Assembly: GCF_028453695.1 (NCBI RefSeq) | Contig: NC_135777.1 | Location: forward strand, 4,795,286-4,859,285 | Length of the DNA: 64,000 bases | Source of the DNA: Augochlora pura | Lineage: Eukaryota; Arthropoda; Insecta; Hymenoptera; Halictidae | Direction of reading: 5' to 3' | Shown: positions 36,890 through 48,954 of the stretch, piece by piece | How positions within the stretch are numbered: position 1 is the first letter of the stretch | Layout: each line of letters opens with the position of its first letter | Program-made: the position numbers and the translations under genes | Notes under the pieces: model-generated | Databases searched by the model: none | What the model was told of the DNA's origin: nothing | The model's input: only the letters and a program-made list of their open reading frames with translations

Positions 36890-39800
36890 TCTTACAAAGA
36901 ACATTTATCATTTTTCAGGTCTAATCTTCGGATTTCGATGCTCGACAGTGATTAAATTTCAATAGAACACAAAGAAGACTGTTCCAACGTCCAAAGAGAT
37001 AGGAACACGGGATCGAGCAGCGTATTTGTTTCACGGCTGCTGCAAGAAAATTCTGCATAGACTCCCGGGGGACCCGTTTATTCGCTGGTCATTCCGAAAG
37101 ATCGCGAGAGCGCGATAGATCCTCTAATTGAAATTCGATGCTCGTCGCAGGGGTCCCAGCATCGATCCGAGAAATTTTCCCCGGCGACGTTCGTTCACAA
37201 GAGGGGGCTGGCTGAAAGCTCGCTATCATAATACCCCGAAGAATTCCGGGTGCGCGGCCGTAAAGAATTGATAACCGCGGGTTCTTGGGATATTTTTAAA
37301 AGCATCGCGTAACTCCATAAAGAGGTCGTAAAGGCGCCACGTAGAACGCAATGGTTATGTGGAGTACGCAATCGCGTTAAGAAATTTCCCTAGACGAGGA
37401 GAGATCCGACCGCGGCGGTGGGAAGAGCCGCTGTCATGGAAAATGGAGGGCATTGTCCGAAAATTGAATACCTCTCTTGGCTGCTCTGCGCCGTGACTCT
37501 TCCCTTCGGAGAAATTTTCGTTCGTTACCCAGAAATTAATTGGATAGAATAATTGCGACCGAATCGCTGGAACTCTCGTAATTTCCTCCGAAAACGAACG
37601 CTGCTACGGAATAACAGATTACAGGCGAAATCTTGCAACGTTTAAATATACTTTGTCGATTCGGTTAACATCGATCCGCCCTACCGAAATCCTCCGAAAT
37701 TCCCCTCGGAAATAGAGAGATTAGTCGAAACTCTGCAGTGGCGCAACGTCAATGTATTTCTTCTGGAGTTATCGTTGACTCGCACCACTGAGATATTAAA
37801 GAGACCCCTGGGAATAGAATTTTCTATCTTCGATGGCCTTCGTAATGAAGCCATCGTTCTTGACGAACTCGCTGCACCGTCGAATTTCGCGTCCCCGCGT
37901 AGATTCGGTCAAGTGTCCCTTTAAAAATAGAATCTCGTACACGTTCTACTCGTCCCAACGTTAAATCACTGCCATCGACATTTCCGACCGCAGACCACCG
38001 TCAGATTTTCATTTACCGCGCCGCCCGAGACGTGGCCGAGCTATATCACTGATATCGTTCCCGGAACGCTCCGGCTCCTTGTTTCCGGTCGCGATTCGCT
38101 CGAACGACGACGGTTACGGACAACCATCGGGATTACTGACGGATTTAGAGAACCGGCCGCGCGGACCGTTTATGCGTAATTTTCGGGCCCGAGAGAGGAG
38201 CTCTTCCCGCTCGACGATCGCGTCGCGACGTTCGAATAATTCCCCGTGCAATTCGTTCTTTCCCTTTCTTCGCCGTGCTCGGCTACCAAACGCGTCATTA
38301 TCCCGGCCGGGGGCTGTTCGCGGAATGGAACATGCTTTCTCCCACTCGAGGCAAGCCTCGCGCGAGATCCTACATCGGATTTTTTTTTCGTCGCCGTGGA
38401 AAATCCGCGAGCGGCGAAACGATCGCCCGATTTTCGGTTTTATTCCGCGTTCGCGTTCCCGCGTCGTACCATGTACCGTACCGTTAATTATTTCCCGCTC
38501 GATCGGTAGAGATTTAGAAGCTAGAGACGGGTTTCCCCCGCGGTGGTTCGCGGCCCAGATCCGCCGCGGCATTGATCAAACTCCTTCGAGCCGACCGTAA
38601 ATCTATTTTCCATTTAAATCGGACCGGACTACCCTCCTCTTCTCTTTATCCTGCCGGTCGAATGAAAAGAAAACCGGGCGATCGAACAATTTGTTCGGAC
38701 CAACAAAGCGCCACGCGGAGCCTCGACGCGTCGATTGTTCACCGCTCAGGTGTCCTTTGATTTATTCAATTTTCCCGTCGCGGCGCGCGGGAGCGCGAAG
38801 CTCTTCCGGACGAGTCGCAGCTACTTTCCTTTCGATCGGCGCTCGCGTTAATTAAATAAACTACTCGGGTCTGCGCGGATGTAGCACCGTGCGAATTTTA
38901 TCGACCGATATGCTCGAGAGAGTCGATCTGGGGAATTGCTTGTGCCCCCCCCTCGTCGTTACGACCCGTTGCACAGTCCTCCCGCTGCGCGGCGATCTTA
39001 CCCAGTTCACTCTTTGCTACTGCATACGATGAGAAATACGGCGATAATGCAAGTCGAATCGATACGCGGAAGGGGGAAAAGATTTCCATTGATTTCCAAT
39101 GAGTTTTCTTTGCTGGCTGACGCTCCGCTTACCCACTCTACTTGCAGAGTTTTCTCGACTGTTACGCTTCCGCGTGCATTGGCTACTTTCGTATAAGCAA
39201 CAAAGAATCTGTGGAAAGTTCTGTAAACTACATGTTCAAACTATCAGCATTTATTGTATTAGAAAGCCTCGCCGCGTAATTGTAATATTATATATCGCGC
39301 TGATCGGACTGTTTTGCACGTTTCTCGGAACAGTTTACAAGCCAATCAGCGGTAGAAATTTAAGAGAAACGTTCCCGGATTAATTTGTTGTCTGCTGGCA
39401 TATAATTTATGCGACCATTAAAAGCGATTGCAGAATTTACGTGGCTCGCTGTTCCTACATTATCATAGCCTTGTATCGAGAGACGATAATTAATTCGATT
39501 CAATTTTAATCTCTCGCTACCTATCGGATTGGCCGATTCGGTTGTTGCGGTAAATTAATTTTTCACGCTTGTTGTTAGAATAAATATATGCGGAGCCGGT
39601 TACAGTTTCGATCGCGTCGATTAAAACGTTCGCCCGGCGAACAATCGCAGCACGCGCGATTAATGACAACCGATGACGCGCGAAACCGTGCCGTCCGCTC
39701 CTCTTGAATTACTGCTAATTATTCGTAGAATTGGATAGAGGACGGTATCGCCGATTTGACGCAACTTTGGAATGCAAATAAATTCCTTCGTCTTCTTTAT

Positions 39801-42800
39801 TAGTATGACACGCGACAGCAGAACATTCAAGCACGAACGTTGGTCAATGATCGCACGATGTTATTTTCTACCAAGCACCGATTAAATGCCGCACTCAAGT
39901 AGAAATCTCAACTAATTATCCGACAATACGTCCAGATAAAAGTCCGAAGTATTATATATATCAGACAACATCTAAAAATATTGTTAGAAACAACAATGGC
40001 AACCGACTGGTCAATTTTTAAAAGCGTTTCGCGCTCGCCGAGTCCTCGAAGGCGGTGTCCCTGGAAGCGGCGTAGCTTGCAGGAAAGAATTGCCAACACC
40101 TCGTTTTGCTCGGAACTGCTCGAACAATCGCGCTATAACTTTCCCAGCACAGTTTCAGTCAGCCGCGCTGTAAAATGCAAATGAATTCGGCGACTGTCGT
40201 CTACGCCTGGCAGAAGCCCAAGCCGCAGGCAGCGAACCCGACGAACCACTGTCTTAGGAGACGCGTGCACCTGTTCCCTAATTCCCTTCGGGACCCGCGG
40301 CGCCGCCGCCGCGCGCGCCTTTTCCGCGACGCGGACGTTCACGTCGAAAGCGTGTAAAAACCCGGGCGTCGCGGCCGCGGCCGCGTAATTGGCCGCGTTT
40401 AATATCCGCAACTCCGGCGGAGCGACGTCGTCGGCGGCGGCCGGAAGTTCGTTATTGTACCGGAGCAAAGGGAACCGCAATGGAACGGGGCTTTCGCGGT
40501 CATCTACGGAGAGAAACACCTTTTGACCAGGGACTTTCGGTAATTGGCGTGAGTTTGCAGCCGAGTTTCGTGTTCCTTGAGCACGGGTTTCGAAGTTAAG
40601 AGGCGAGAACCGACGAGACGGACGACAATTAACACGCATCCGTAACCCCGAAACTTTGGGAACGCCTCGCGCCGCGATCCCCGGCTACGGGGGTTCGCCG
40701 AACTTATAAGAAGGATTGTTATTGGCCCCTTTGTTTCCTGATTTCCGGTTGAACTAACCGGCGCGCGACAGTCCTGCAGCGCGATCCGAGGTAACGAGCT
40801 GCGTCGCTCGGTGATCAACAAAATTTCCGGGACGGACGGACGGACGCTCGGGGATGCAATCACGGCATCCTGCTCGGTGCTTCCTCGCGTTCTACCGGTG
40901 TCCCGTGGACCACCGAACTTCTCGGAAACTCCTGTAGCGGTTATCGTCTACCTTCTGCCACCACCGTATTCTACGTATTTTCAGTTTAGACAATTATGAA
41001 CGGCGATCCGAGGAGAATAGAAGCATTCTTTCGGATAATGGAGATACACACGATTTATATTTTTAGCAGAGTTGTAGGGGGTGCTGGGATCGATTCCGTC
41101 GACAAGAAACGTCTGTTACTGTTTATTTAAAGACTAGAGGCGTTAAAGTTTGATCGATTTTTAACTTGGTCATGAATTAAGCAAGCTCCTGAAATAAACA
41201 ATTATAGACGGTAGAGAATATGTTATTCCGAGCTATTTTTCGCGCATCGACGAGGCTACCTTCGAAAATACTCTACCGGCGTGATAAAACGTTTATGCGA
41301 ATCACGGTTTCGGGGATTTCGAAAGTAACGCGTGTCGGCGAGCTATCGCTTCAGTGAATCGATAAGTAGTACGGGTCAACGAAACGCGAAGCTGCAGCAA
41401 AAAGTCAGTGAACCCGTCGCAGCTTTACAGGGGCTTTCAGGGGGGGATTTCGGTGGAACAATGGGCTATTTTCTTGGTAAATTAGCGCAGCCGAGCAAGG
41501 AAATTCGTCGATCCTGTCGTGGAACAATGTCAGCCGCGAAGGCCGTTGAGTATGATTGATTAACACCTCGCTAAACAACGAAGCCGGCTCGGAATTCTTA
41601 ATGCTATCGGGGAATAGTTGAGGCCAGGAAGACACCTTATCGAGCCGCGCGCGCGGAAATTCATTCGGAAGATTAGCTGGGTTGGAAGTCAGCGAGTCAC
41701 GGAGATCGGAGGAGAATCGAACGATCGCGCGTTCCACGAGTCGTTCGATTAATCTTCGTTCCCGGCGACTCTGTAATTCGATTACCGAAAATCAGATCGA
41801 GACGTCGGATTATTGTCGTCGCGTGCACAGCCACCGGTGTGCACGTAGACGCGGAGGAGCCGGTTTTTCGGTCGGCGCGGCGCGGTTGAGAATCGACGAA
41901 ACAAAATGGAACCCCCTTTCGATCGAACGACGGGGAAGCAACGCCCGCGCGCCCGCATCTGCTTGGTAAATTATTTACGAGCCCGATAAGCATTGCGCGA
42001 GCGCAATTGTACCGTTAAATCCACCCGTTTAGGTTCGCTGCACATCACTTTTACTCGAAAAAATGCTGAACGCGTCAACGTCTATGTTTCAGGTATCGCG
42101 GTCGTCGGAAGCAGGAGAAGGACGAGCGACAAAACGGCGATCATCCCAAAGAGCGGCCGGGCAAATTAACGAGAGAACAACGGGGAGAATCGACTGATCG
42201 TGGCCGAAAATTTCACGGCTGTATCGACGGGTAAATGGAATTTGAACGGCGGCGGATCTCGCGAAGACCGGGCGAGAGGGAGAAGCCGGCTCGATGGTAT
42301 CCTCATCATGCAGCATTCAGGAACGAGTAGCGATCGCGATACGCGGTCGGACCGCCGTCAATCATTCGTAAAGCGTCGATTCTAAGTGCGTTACACTGCC
42401 AGTAAATAATGGTGATATTCAGCTCACAGTAAAATTGGATGGTAACTCGAGCGTAGACAGGTATTCGATATCGTGCGGAGCGTGGCACGGCGCCGAGCCG
42501 AGCCGATCCGGCATCGACATTATGGTGCGCAGCATGGAATCCGGCAAATGATGCGGAACAAGCTATTTGTATGAACCGGGATCCATCCTCTCCGGCACCC
42601 TGTTCGCTCCCCTTTGTTCGATTACATCGTCGGGAGCCGCGTTCCGTTCTTGCGATTGAAACGAACATCGTCGTTCGTTACCGTGTTAGCCCAATCAAAT
42701 CACTTCGTCTAAGACTAAGAGAAAACTCTTACTTAACTATGGTAAAACATTGCTCAATCCCTTGCTCTACAACAACGAGCCAGACTTGAGATTCCTTTCA

Positions 42801-45800
42801 CGGTCCACTAAATATTCGTTTCTTTTAAACCGAGACACAATGCGATTCTTCTATTATCAAAGTCAAGGAATAAAATTAAACAAAGATGTACAAAAAATAG
42901 TTTCATTCCGTCAACGAAACTATCGAAGAAATGATAATTATTGCAATCGCAAAAGAGCAAGGGTTTAATTTTATTCGGTTCTGTTCATATTTATTCGGAC
43001 CCAATCGTTGTCCGATTTATCACCGACACGCGTCACTGATATTCACGGAAACTCTTTATGGCACGAGCAATACGGTTCTTCCGCAGCTACCGGAGACTTT
43101 TCTGAAATACTATGGACGTAATCTTTGACAAACGAACTCTGTGCTAGTCTATAGATTAGCGTAATTAAATAAGTCTCGTGGTCTGATCTATAGCTGACTC
43201 GTCCTACTGAAATTCTCTTTGAATGTTTACTCCGTGGGTAACGCGGAGATTCGAGTTCGCTGTGGAACTTGTCCGTAGCCAAGCTAGAGCATCGGTACAA
43301 ATAGAAGACTCTCGTCGTCTGACACACCATTGATCCGTACCACAGCGGTTCCCTGAAACCGTTCATTCTACGACGGCAACTTCTCCGGAGACCCGTGCCC
43401 CCCCGACGTCTACTGTTATTTCTGCCTCGGTAAACACTCGTCGGCATCAAATATTCAAAATGTAACAGAGACGCGCATCCATTCCGAACAATTTTATAAA
43501 GGAACCTCCCGCGGCACAAAACGTTAGCCTTTCGTTCCGCGGTGAACGAAGGATCGGTCGAGCACTGTGGCGGGTTCCCCGGTGATGCAGCGGCGTTTAA
43601 CCGGTTGTAAACCGCCGCAATGCAACGTCTATCCAAGAGATAACAACGATCTTTGGAGGCGGAGGGGGTCTCGGTTAACCGGCGACTGGCCTCGCGCCAG
43701 GAACAAGACAGCGCAGCGCCGGGGAAAGAATTTGTAACCGGTTCCGCCGCCGGATATTTTATTGCCGGCACAACTGTTTTAAATCCCGAGATCCCCGATA
43801 CGGGCTCATTAATTCTCCGTTTCGCTGTTTGCGGTTTAAATTGCGCCGCTGCGGCTCGAAAGTTCGCGGGGACGCCGCCAAAACGTAGGAAAAGATGCTT
43901 CCTCTTGCTGAAGTCGCGCGCGCGCGGCGTTCCCGCTCGCTTTAATTTATGAACGGGCGGTTTCGATGAGGCGCGTCGGAAACTCGACGGGTCCTGGCGA
44001 GCGTTAGGCGCGAGGGAACGCGGACTCGTCGGTAATTCTCCGGAGCTTGTGTGCCGCGCCGGATTTTTCCCCACTCATGAATACTTCTAACGAACACGGA
44101 CGGGTCGGGTGTTCACGCGTGACATCCGCGTTCAACAAGGGTCTCGGAGTTGCGCGATTTTGCATAACTCTGTTAAGCAAATGACCAGAATAATAACTGG
44201 CCAGCGGGCATATGCGACAGTGCCGGACCAACGAAACTCGTCGGCGGGGCCACAGTTTACACGGTGATAGCGGAATAATTATACCGCGTTCAACTTTACC
44301 AAGCGCCGATAAAACTGCTCCGCTGAATCGGATGTAATTGAACAAGTTGAAGGATGCGGTGGTGCCGAGACACGTGCGCTCGAGCCCGGTGCCCCCGCGA
44401 ATCGATTCTCGCCGGTCGGTTCCGCGCGCACTTTCCCGCCAATCGATATAATGAACCGCGAAACGGTCGCAGTGGCGGATACCGTTCGGCAAACAGCGTC
44501 GAACAACGGTCACGCCACATCAAACACAATCGGGGAAAACCGGCGCGCGGGAGGCGGTTCCGTTCGCATCGCGTTCGAACCGGTGTGCCGAGAGTAGAGG
44601 CGTGGAGTGGAGTGGAGTGGAGTGGCGAGGGGAGCAGCGGGCGTTTATTAAAATTTGTCCGGGCCGGACGGGTTCAATAAGCCAGGTAAACGATCGGGCC
44701 ACGCGTTCGCGTGTTTTAAAACGGCGGCCGAAATATTTATCGGAGCGCGAAACTGCGCGCCCGTTCGCCGGGCGTGTGAATTAATAAAGCACATTAGGCG
44801 GCGAGCGCGTTCGCAGTTTTCTCGGCGAGCCAATCGCGAGGGGGGGGGCTCTATTTCGAAATTATTTTCAATCGTCGATTGATGTCCGCCCGGTCGGAAA
44901 CGGTACGAACGTGACGAATGAAAAGATATTGCCTGTTTGAGTATGTTTGCGAAGCTTTCCGGTCTGGCGCCGTTGTTTGTGGCGTTTCATGGTTATTGGT
45001 CGATCGAGAACCCGCATCAATGGCCCTCCCCTCCTCCTCCCCCCCCCCCCACCCCCCGCTGCTTTTTAAAGGGTCGCGCGCGACGCTTTCGGAACACCGT
45101 GCCGAATGCGACCGGCACGGGTCAATAAATTTAGATTGCAATTTCTGCTACTTGCCTGCCCGCCATTCACGGGATCCTACGCTCTCCGCCGATGGTTACA
45201 GCTAGGCGCGCGCGCGCTCGCTCGTTTGTTGCGAGTCGAATCAATGTATTCCGCGTGCATCTGTGTCAAAGGAACCGTGCCATCGACCGTGCTTTGACGT
45301 TCGATGGCAATTTACTTTTCCGCCCTCCGGCAACGGCTACGGCTACGACTACGGCTATGGCTATGGACGCGGTATCGCCAACGGCAGCGCACCGTTGACC
45401 CGCCGTGAACATTAAAACGCTGCTTGTAACTCTTCTTTATCGCATTTTCACGGGAGCTGCCGTTAATGAGCCGAAGCTGCTGGCCCGCCTCCCCCCCGTT
45501 AATGCCTCTTGATACGCATTTATGCAAAGTTCAACGGTATTTTCCATCGAGCGAACCCGTTTTCTTCCGATGTTTCTTCGCGAAGTGGCGCGAGCGCGCG
45601 CGCGCGCGGGGTAAAGGGGTGGAGAACGAAATATGGAATTAATCCGCGGCAGCTGCGACCCTGGAACGACCGCGATATTTATCCGACTTGATCACGGGAC
45701 TGGATCGAAGTTTACAAAGTATAATTAGTGCCGGCGCGAGTTTTGAGTTCGACGGCTCTCAAAGGCGGACGCAATTACATCGGATAAAGCGGATCCCCGG

Positions 45801-46047
45801 CACACACGACGCCGCCACGCGTCGCAACGCGACGCGAGATCGCAAACTTTGCGGTTCTCCTCGGATCGAGTCTCGACACAATTCCCTGTTTACCTCGAGT
45901 TTCGCCCGATTCGAATAAATAGTTGAAACGGAGAGATGTCGCGAGGGCAAATCGAAGATAAGCTACCTTTATCTCCGCGTCGCGTGTTCGAGCCGCATTC
46001 CGCGAGAAACGAACGCGAATACTTTAATTACCACTAATTTCGAAATA
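36890..46047. other. long non-coding stretch, no gene recognised
   Basis: The stretch includes the longest open frame of the window (43043-44074, minus, 343 codons), which I reject as a gene. Other contents are a GGAGT short repeat (44600-44632), a poly-C block (about 45039-45056) and a GGCTAY hexamer run (45333-45364). Open frames around 38080-38600 on both strands mirror each other and are stop-poor sequence. The AT-rich block at 42680-43050 shows no terminal repeats. Confidence 0.6.
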
Positions 46048-46274
46048 TTGACCCTTTGCACTCAAGTGGCGTCTCTGAAGCGCCAATGAAAATTGTATTA
46101 TAATTAACAAAATATTGGTGACATTATTAAATACCCTTCTGTTAAAAGCATAACAGCTTTACAAGTCACAAGACTCGATCTCATATAGCAAATTATACTA
46201 AGCACTATACTACAGCTGGTCAAAATAGCAATTATGAATCTAAGCTTAAAATGGCTTCGGGTGCAAAGGGTTGA
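46048..46274. mobile_element. TTGA-flanked miniature element, piggyBac-type
   Basis: A 219-bp element (46052-46270) begins CCCTTTGCACTCAAGTGG and ends, on the minus strand, CCCTTTGCACCCGAAGCC. The four bases on both sides are TTGA, a variant of the TTAA target of piggyBac-type elements. Just inside the left end lies an imperfect 19-base palindrome (TGGCGTCTCTGAAGCGCCA). The interior is AT-rich and non-coding. CCC...GGG ends plus a duplicated four-base TTNA target fit a non-autonomous piggyBac derivative. Confidence 0.7.
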
Positions 46275-46288
46275 GTATATTAATATAG

Positions 46289-46784
46289 TATTGGGTTGGG
46301 GAATAAGTTCGCAGCGTTTTTATATTTTCTCTTATTTTAGAACAATTTGTTGTTGTTTGACATAGTTTGCCATATTTATTCGATAGAGCTGTCTCTGCTC
46401 TACATAACGATGCTAATAGTTATAACAATTAATTAATCCATTATGTGTACGCCGTTACTGTTTACGACCTCCTCCCACCTCTCGACCAATTTGTTGATAT
46501 GTGAAAGAAAATGAAAAATAAATAAAGGAATAAGATAATTTTCGTGCTAGCAAACGTCAAGGAATGTTTTTTTCGCCAAAACCCTGGCATCTGCAAGCTG
46601 ACAGCTAGAATTGTTATTACGGTCGCTGAACATGTACACTAAAGCCTCAAAAATAATAAAAAAATAAATAACTAAAAAAACTCGAACTATCGAATAAATA
46701 TGACACAATTTGTCAAACAGCAACGAATCGTTGTAAAATAAGAAAAAATATAAAAACGCTACGAACTTATTCCCCAACCCAATA
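46289..46784 (-). mobile_element. internally deleted mariner with 96-bp inverted repeats
   Basis: A 492-bp element (46291-46782) is flanked by TA. Both ends begin TTGGGTTGGGGAATAAGTTC, and the inverted similarity extends to 46386 on the left and 46687 on the right, 96 bases each with about ten mismatches by eye. The interior keeps the transposase C-terminus on the minus strand (46433-46498), while most of the gene is deleted. A related but more damaged copy lies at 27015-27238. The element begins 17 bp after the TTGA element's right target. Confidence 0.85.
46433..46498 (-). pseudogene. mariner transposase C-terminal remnant
   Basis: Twenty-one minus-strand codons and a stop read INK, then LVERWEEVVNSNG, then VHIMD. 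The L..RW.KV....G.Y(I/F) pattern is the typical last segment of mariner transposases. The DDD catalytic core and helix-turn-helix region are gone. The upstream part of the element cannot be read as transposase in any one frame. Confidence 0.75.
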
Positions 46785-47626
46785 TATAATATTAGTATAT
46801 AAGTATATGATATTTCTAAATATAAAATATAAAGATCGGCGTGAATATTTCCGAGAAATATCAAGCGAATTCTCCGCACAGTCTTTCGCGGCAGCAGCAA
46901 AGTTCTGTCGACGGGAATCGTCGAAGAAAAATAGCGACCCTGATCGAATGCTTTCTGTAGGAATAATCGATCGCCGCCGATTCTTTGATCGACGTTGAAG
47001 CACACCGTTCACGGAGCACTCTCGCGATAATCGAACCGGTAGATTCGTGCATTATACCCAGTCCGCGGTATCTCGGCAAGTTAAACACGAACGCAATCTT
47101 CGGATGGATCTCGTTCGTGGTCTCTCCGTCGTCTCGAGGCCCGAGGCCTGCTCGATGCCCGCGCGCCGCGCAGCGTTTGACCCGCTCGCGGACCGCAAGC
47201 CCCATGGAAAATCGAGTCGGATCCGCGCGCGCGCGCGCTTCCTCGCGAAATCTGCTGTTACCGGTGCCTCCCCGGAAGTTCCTGGGACCGGTTAGTCTAA
47301 CTTACAGTCGGGCTTTAATTGCTCGATGCTTGAAACCGCGATTATAAGTCCGTCGCCCTGGAAAGTTTGTTCCATCGTTCGGGCGGCGGTGCCGGAAGAC
47401 GCGTCCACCTCTCGTAACCCCCCGCCTCGCTCTTCGCCCGATAATCCATTTCGCTGATCTGGTCCGCGGAAACCTACGTGACTGGCCCCCGTCCACGTTT
47501 TAACGAGTCCAAGTTTCCGAGCGCGACGACGATTTTACTCGAAAACTTCGTCCTGTTTCATTTCCATTACTCTCTTTTCGTTTCCCCGAACGTACTGCGA
47601 CGGCAAGAGAGAAAGAGAGAGAGAGG

Positions 47627-47661
<35 letters not shown>

Positions 47662-48086
47662 CGACTGTGCCAAAGTTATTCCAGCCGGGGAAACGCGATA
47701 GTTTCGTCTTTGAGAGACGGCTCGCAATGAAAAAGGGATTTGTAGAGAAGAATTTCACTCGCGGGGCGAGGGGAAATAAATTTTTCCTTCCCCTCGCCGA
47801 ACGCGGCCGGGCTCTAAAAAGGAAACGATTCGAACTTTCGTAATCATTCGGTGATGTGGCGCGCTTTCAGGAGGGGATAACGATCTCGAGAGAGAGAGTC
47901 AGGCTCTGCCGAGGAATTTGCCGAGCAGTGTGCGGTCCTCTCCGTTGGAAACGACTCGCCGATTCGTTCGCGTTCGATGATATCGGGAACGATCATTTTA
48001 TTTTGACCCGGGGAGAAGTCGAATTTAGGGAAAAACTTGTTCGTAATTGTTCGTTCGCTCGATCCCCAAAAACTAGGATAGGATTA
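46785..48086. other. non-coding stretch with GA microsatellite
   Basis: No gene recognised. Overlapping frames at 46985-47347 are Arg/Ala/Pro-rich and stop-poor. The main feature is the long GA tract at 47605-47657. Confidence 0.6.
47605..47657. repeat. (GA)n microsatellite
   Basis: About 26 GA dinucleotides with two short interruptions (GAAAG and a GGGGG run). Confidence 0.95.
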
Positions 48087-48248
48087 TTAACCCATTCGCT
48101 GCCAAGGACGAGTATACTCGTCTTTTTTAAAATTTTTTACAAAAATAATACTTTATTTCTTATAGAGAATGATAAAATATAAATGATGAAATATAAATGG
48201 TAATGGGAATGACTTCATATAATTTAGGCATGGCAGCGAATGGGTTAA
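48087..48248. mobile_element. TTAA-flanked 154-bp miniature element, piggyBac-type
   Basis: The element (48091-48244) is flanked by TTAA (48087-48090 and 48245-48248). It begins CCCATTCGCTGCCAAGG and ends, on the minus strand, CCCATTCGCTGCCATGC. Just inside the left end is a perfect 16-base palindrome, GACGAGTATACTCGTC (48107-48122). CCC ends, TTAA targets and a subterminal palindrome are typical of piggyBac-type termini. The interior is AT-rich and non-coding. The mitochondrial fragment begins about 25-35 bp downstream. Confidence 0.85.
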
Positions 48249-48283
48249 ATTGATCAATTAAATTAACAGTTTCATTAATATTT

Positions 48284-48400
48284 TTTAGATTTACGTATTC
48301 ATTATATTTATTTTCTCATATTTAACATGGAGAAATAAATTATTATATAAAAGTTAAAGGAGTAAAATTTCTTGATTATTTAGTTGTAAATAGTTTATAA
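48284..48400 (+). pseudogene. nad4: nad4 C-terminal fragment in NUMT
   Basis: The frame reads FSFTYSLYLFSHI, a stop (TAA, 48323-48325) where Gln is normally found, then HGE(I/M)NYYMKVKGVKFL and ends VVNSL with TAA at 48398-48400, using AGA = Ser and ATA = Met. Y.LYLFS..QHG is typical of the C-terminal part of NADH dehydrogenase subunit 4. The final C-terminal helix usually present appears shortened or diverged. The end overlaps the start of the trnH remnant. Confidence 0.7.
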
Positions 48401-48450
48401 TCTAAAATATTGAATTGTGGTTTCAAAGAAATATAGATTGTTTTAAATTA
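48383..48450 (+). pseudogene. trnH: mitochondrial trnH remnant in NUMT
   Basis: An intact anticodon arm is visible: stem TTGAA (48410-48414) pairs with TTCAA (48422-48426) around the seven-base loop TTGTGGT, with anticodon GTG for His at 48417-48419. A D-arm-like TTTA...TAAA pairing lies at 48394-48406. The 3' half of the acceptor stem can no longer be paired convincingly, so the remnant is eroded. Its place between nad4 and nad5 is the standard one for trnH. Confidence 0.7.
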
Positions 48451-48954
48451 TGAAATTAATGGTTCTTGGAATATTTATGTTATTATTTAGAAATTTTTTA
48501 TTTATAATTAGGCTAATATTGAGAATAATAATAAAATCTACTTTTAATTTCTGAATGAGTTATTATGGAATTAAGTTCGATGAAGATTAGTTATTTAATT
48601 TATGTTGATCATTTAGGGTTAATATATATTAGGGTGGTATTGTTTGTTTCTTATTTAATCATGATGTAGTCAATTGATTACATAAATAGAGATATACACC
48701 TAAATCGATTTATAATATTACTGTTGTTATTTATTGTTTCAATATATTTGATATTTTAAGATGATTGTAAGAATTATATTAGGTTGAGATTTATTTCTTA
48801 TTGTTTAGTAATTTATTATCAAAATAAAAATCGTTTAAATTCTGGTGCATTGACAATTTTAAGTGATCGAGTGGGTGACATTTGGATTTTGATACTTATT
48901 GAATTAGCGTCATTATTTGGATCTTGACATTTAATAATTTATAATTTAAGAAGG
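48450..48954 (+). pseudogene. nad5: nad5 N-terminal fragment in NUMT
   Basis: The fragment covers about 168 codons of a gene usually near 555 codons, starting at ATG 48450. Recognisable segments are MLLFSNFLFM, EWVIMELSSMKISYLIYVDH, INRDIHLNRFI, LGWD, FISYCLVIYYQNKN and LNSGALTILSDRVGDIWIL; SYCLVIYYQN is a hallmark of subunit 5. Damage is clear: a frameshift near 48552, a TAG at 48667-48669 where Tyr is expected, another shift near 48755, and a deletion of about 10 bases near 48790 that removes the GLG after LGWD. The fragment ends after LIIYN in mid-gene. Confidence 0.9.

Noticed and set aside
43043..44074. 343-codon open frame on the minus strand, the longest in the window
   Set aside because: The product is rich in Arg, Ser, Pro and Ala with no domain, signal peptide or repeat that I recognise. 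The segment is GC-rich and stop-poor, and a plus-strand frame (43653-43952) overlaps it. A TBLASTN hit in relatives or transcripts would reverse this.
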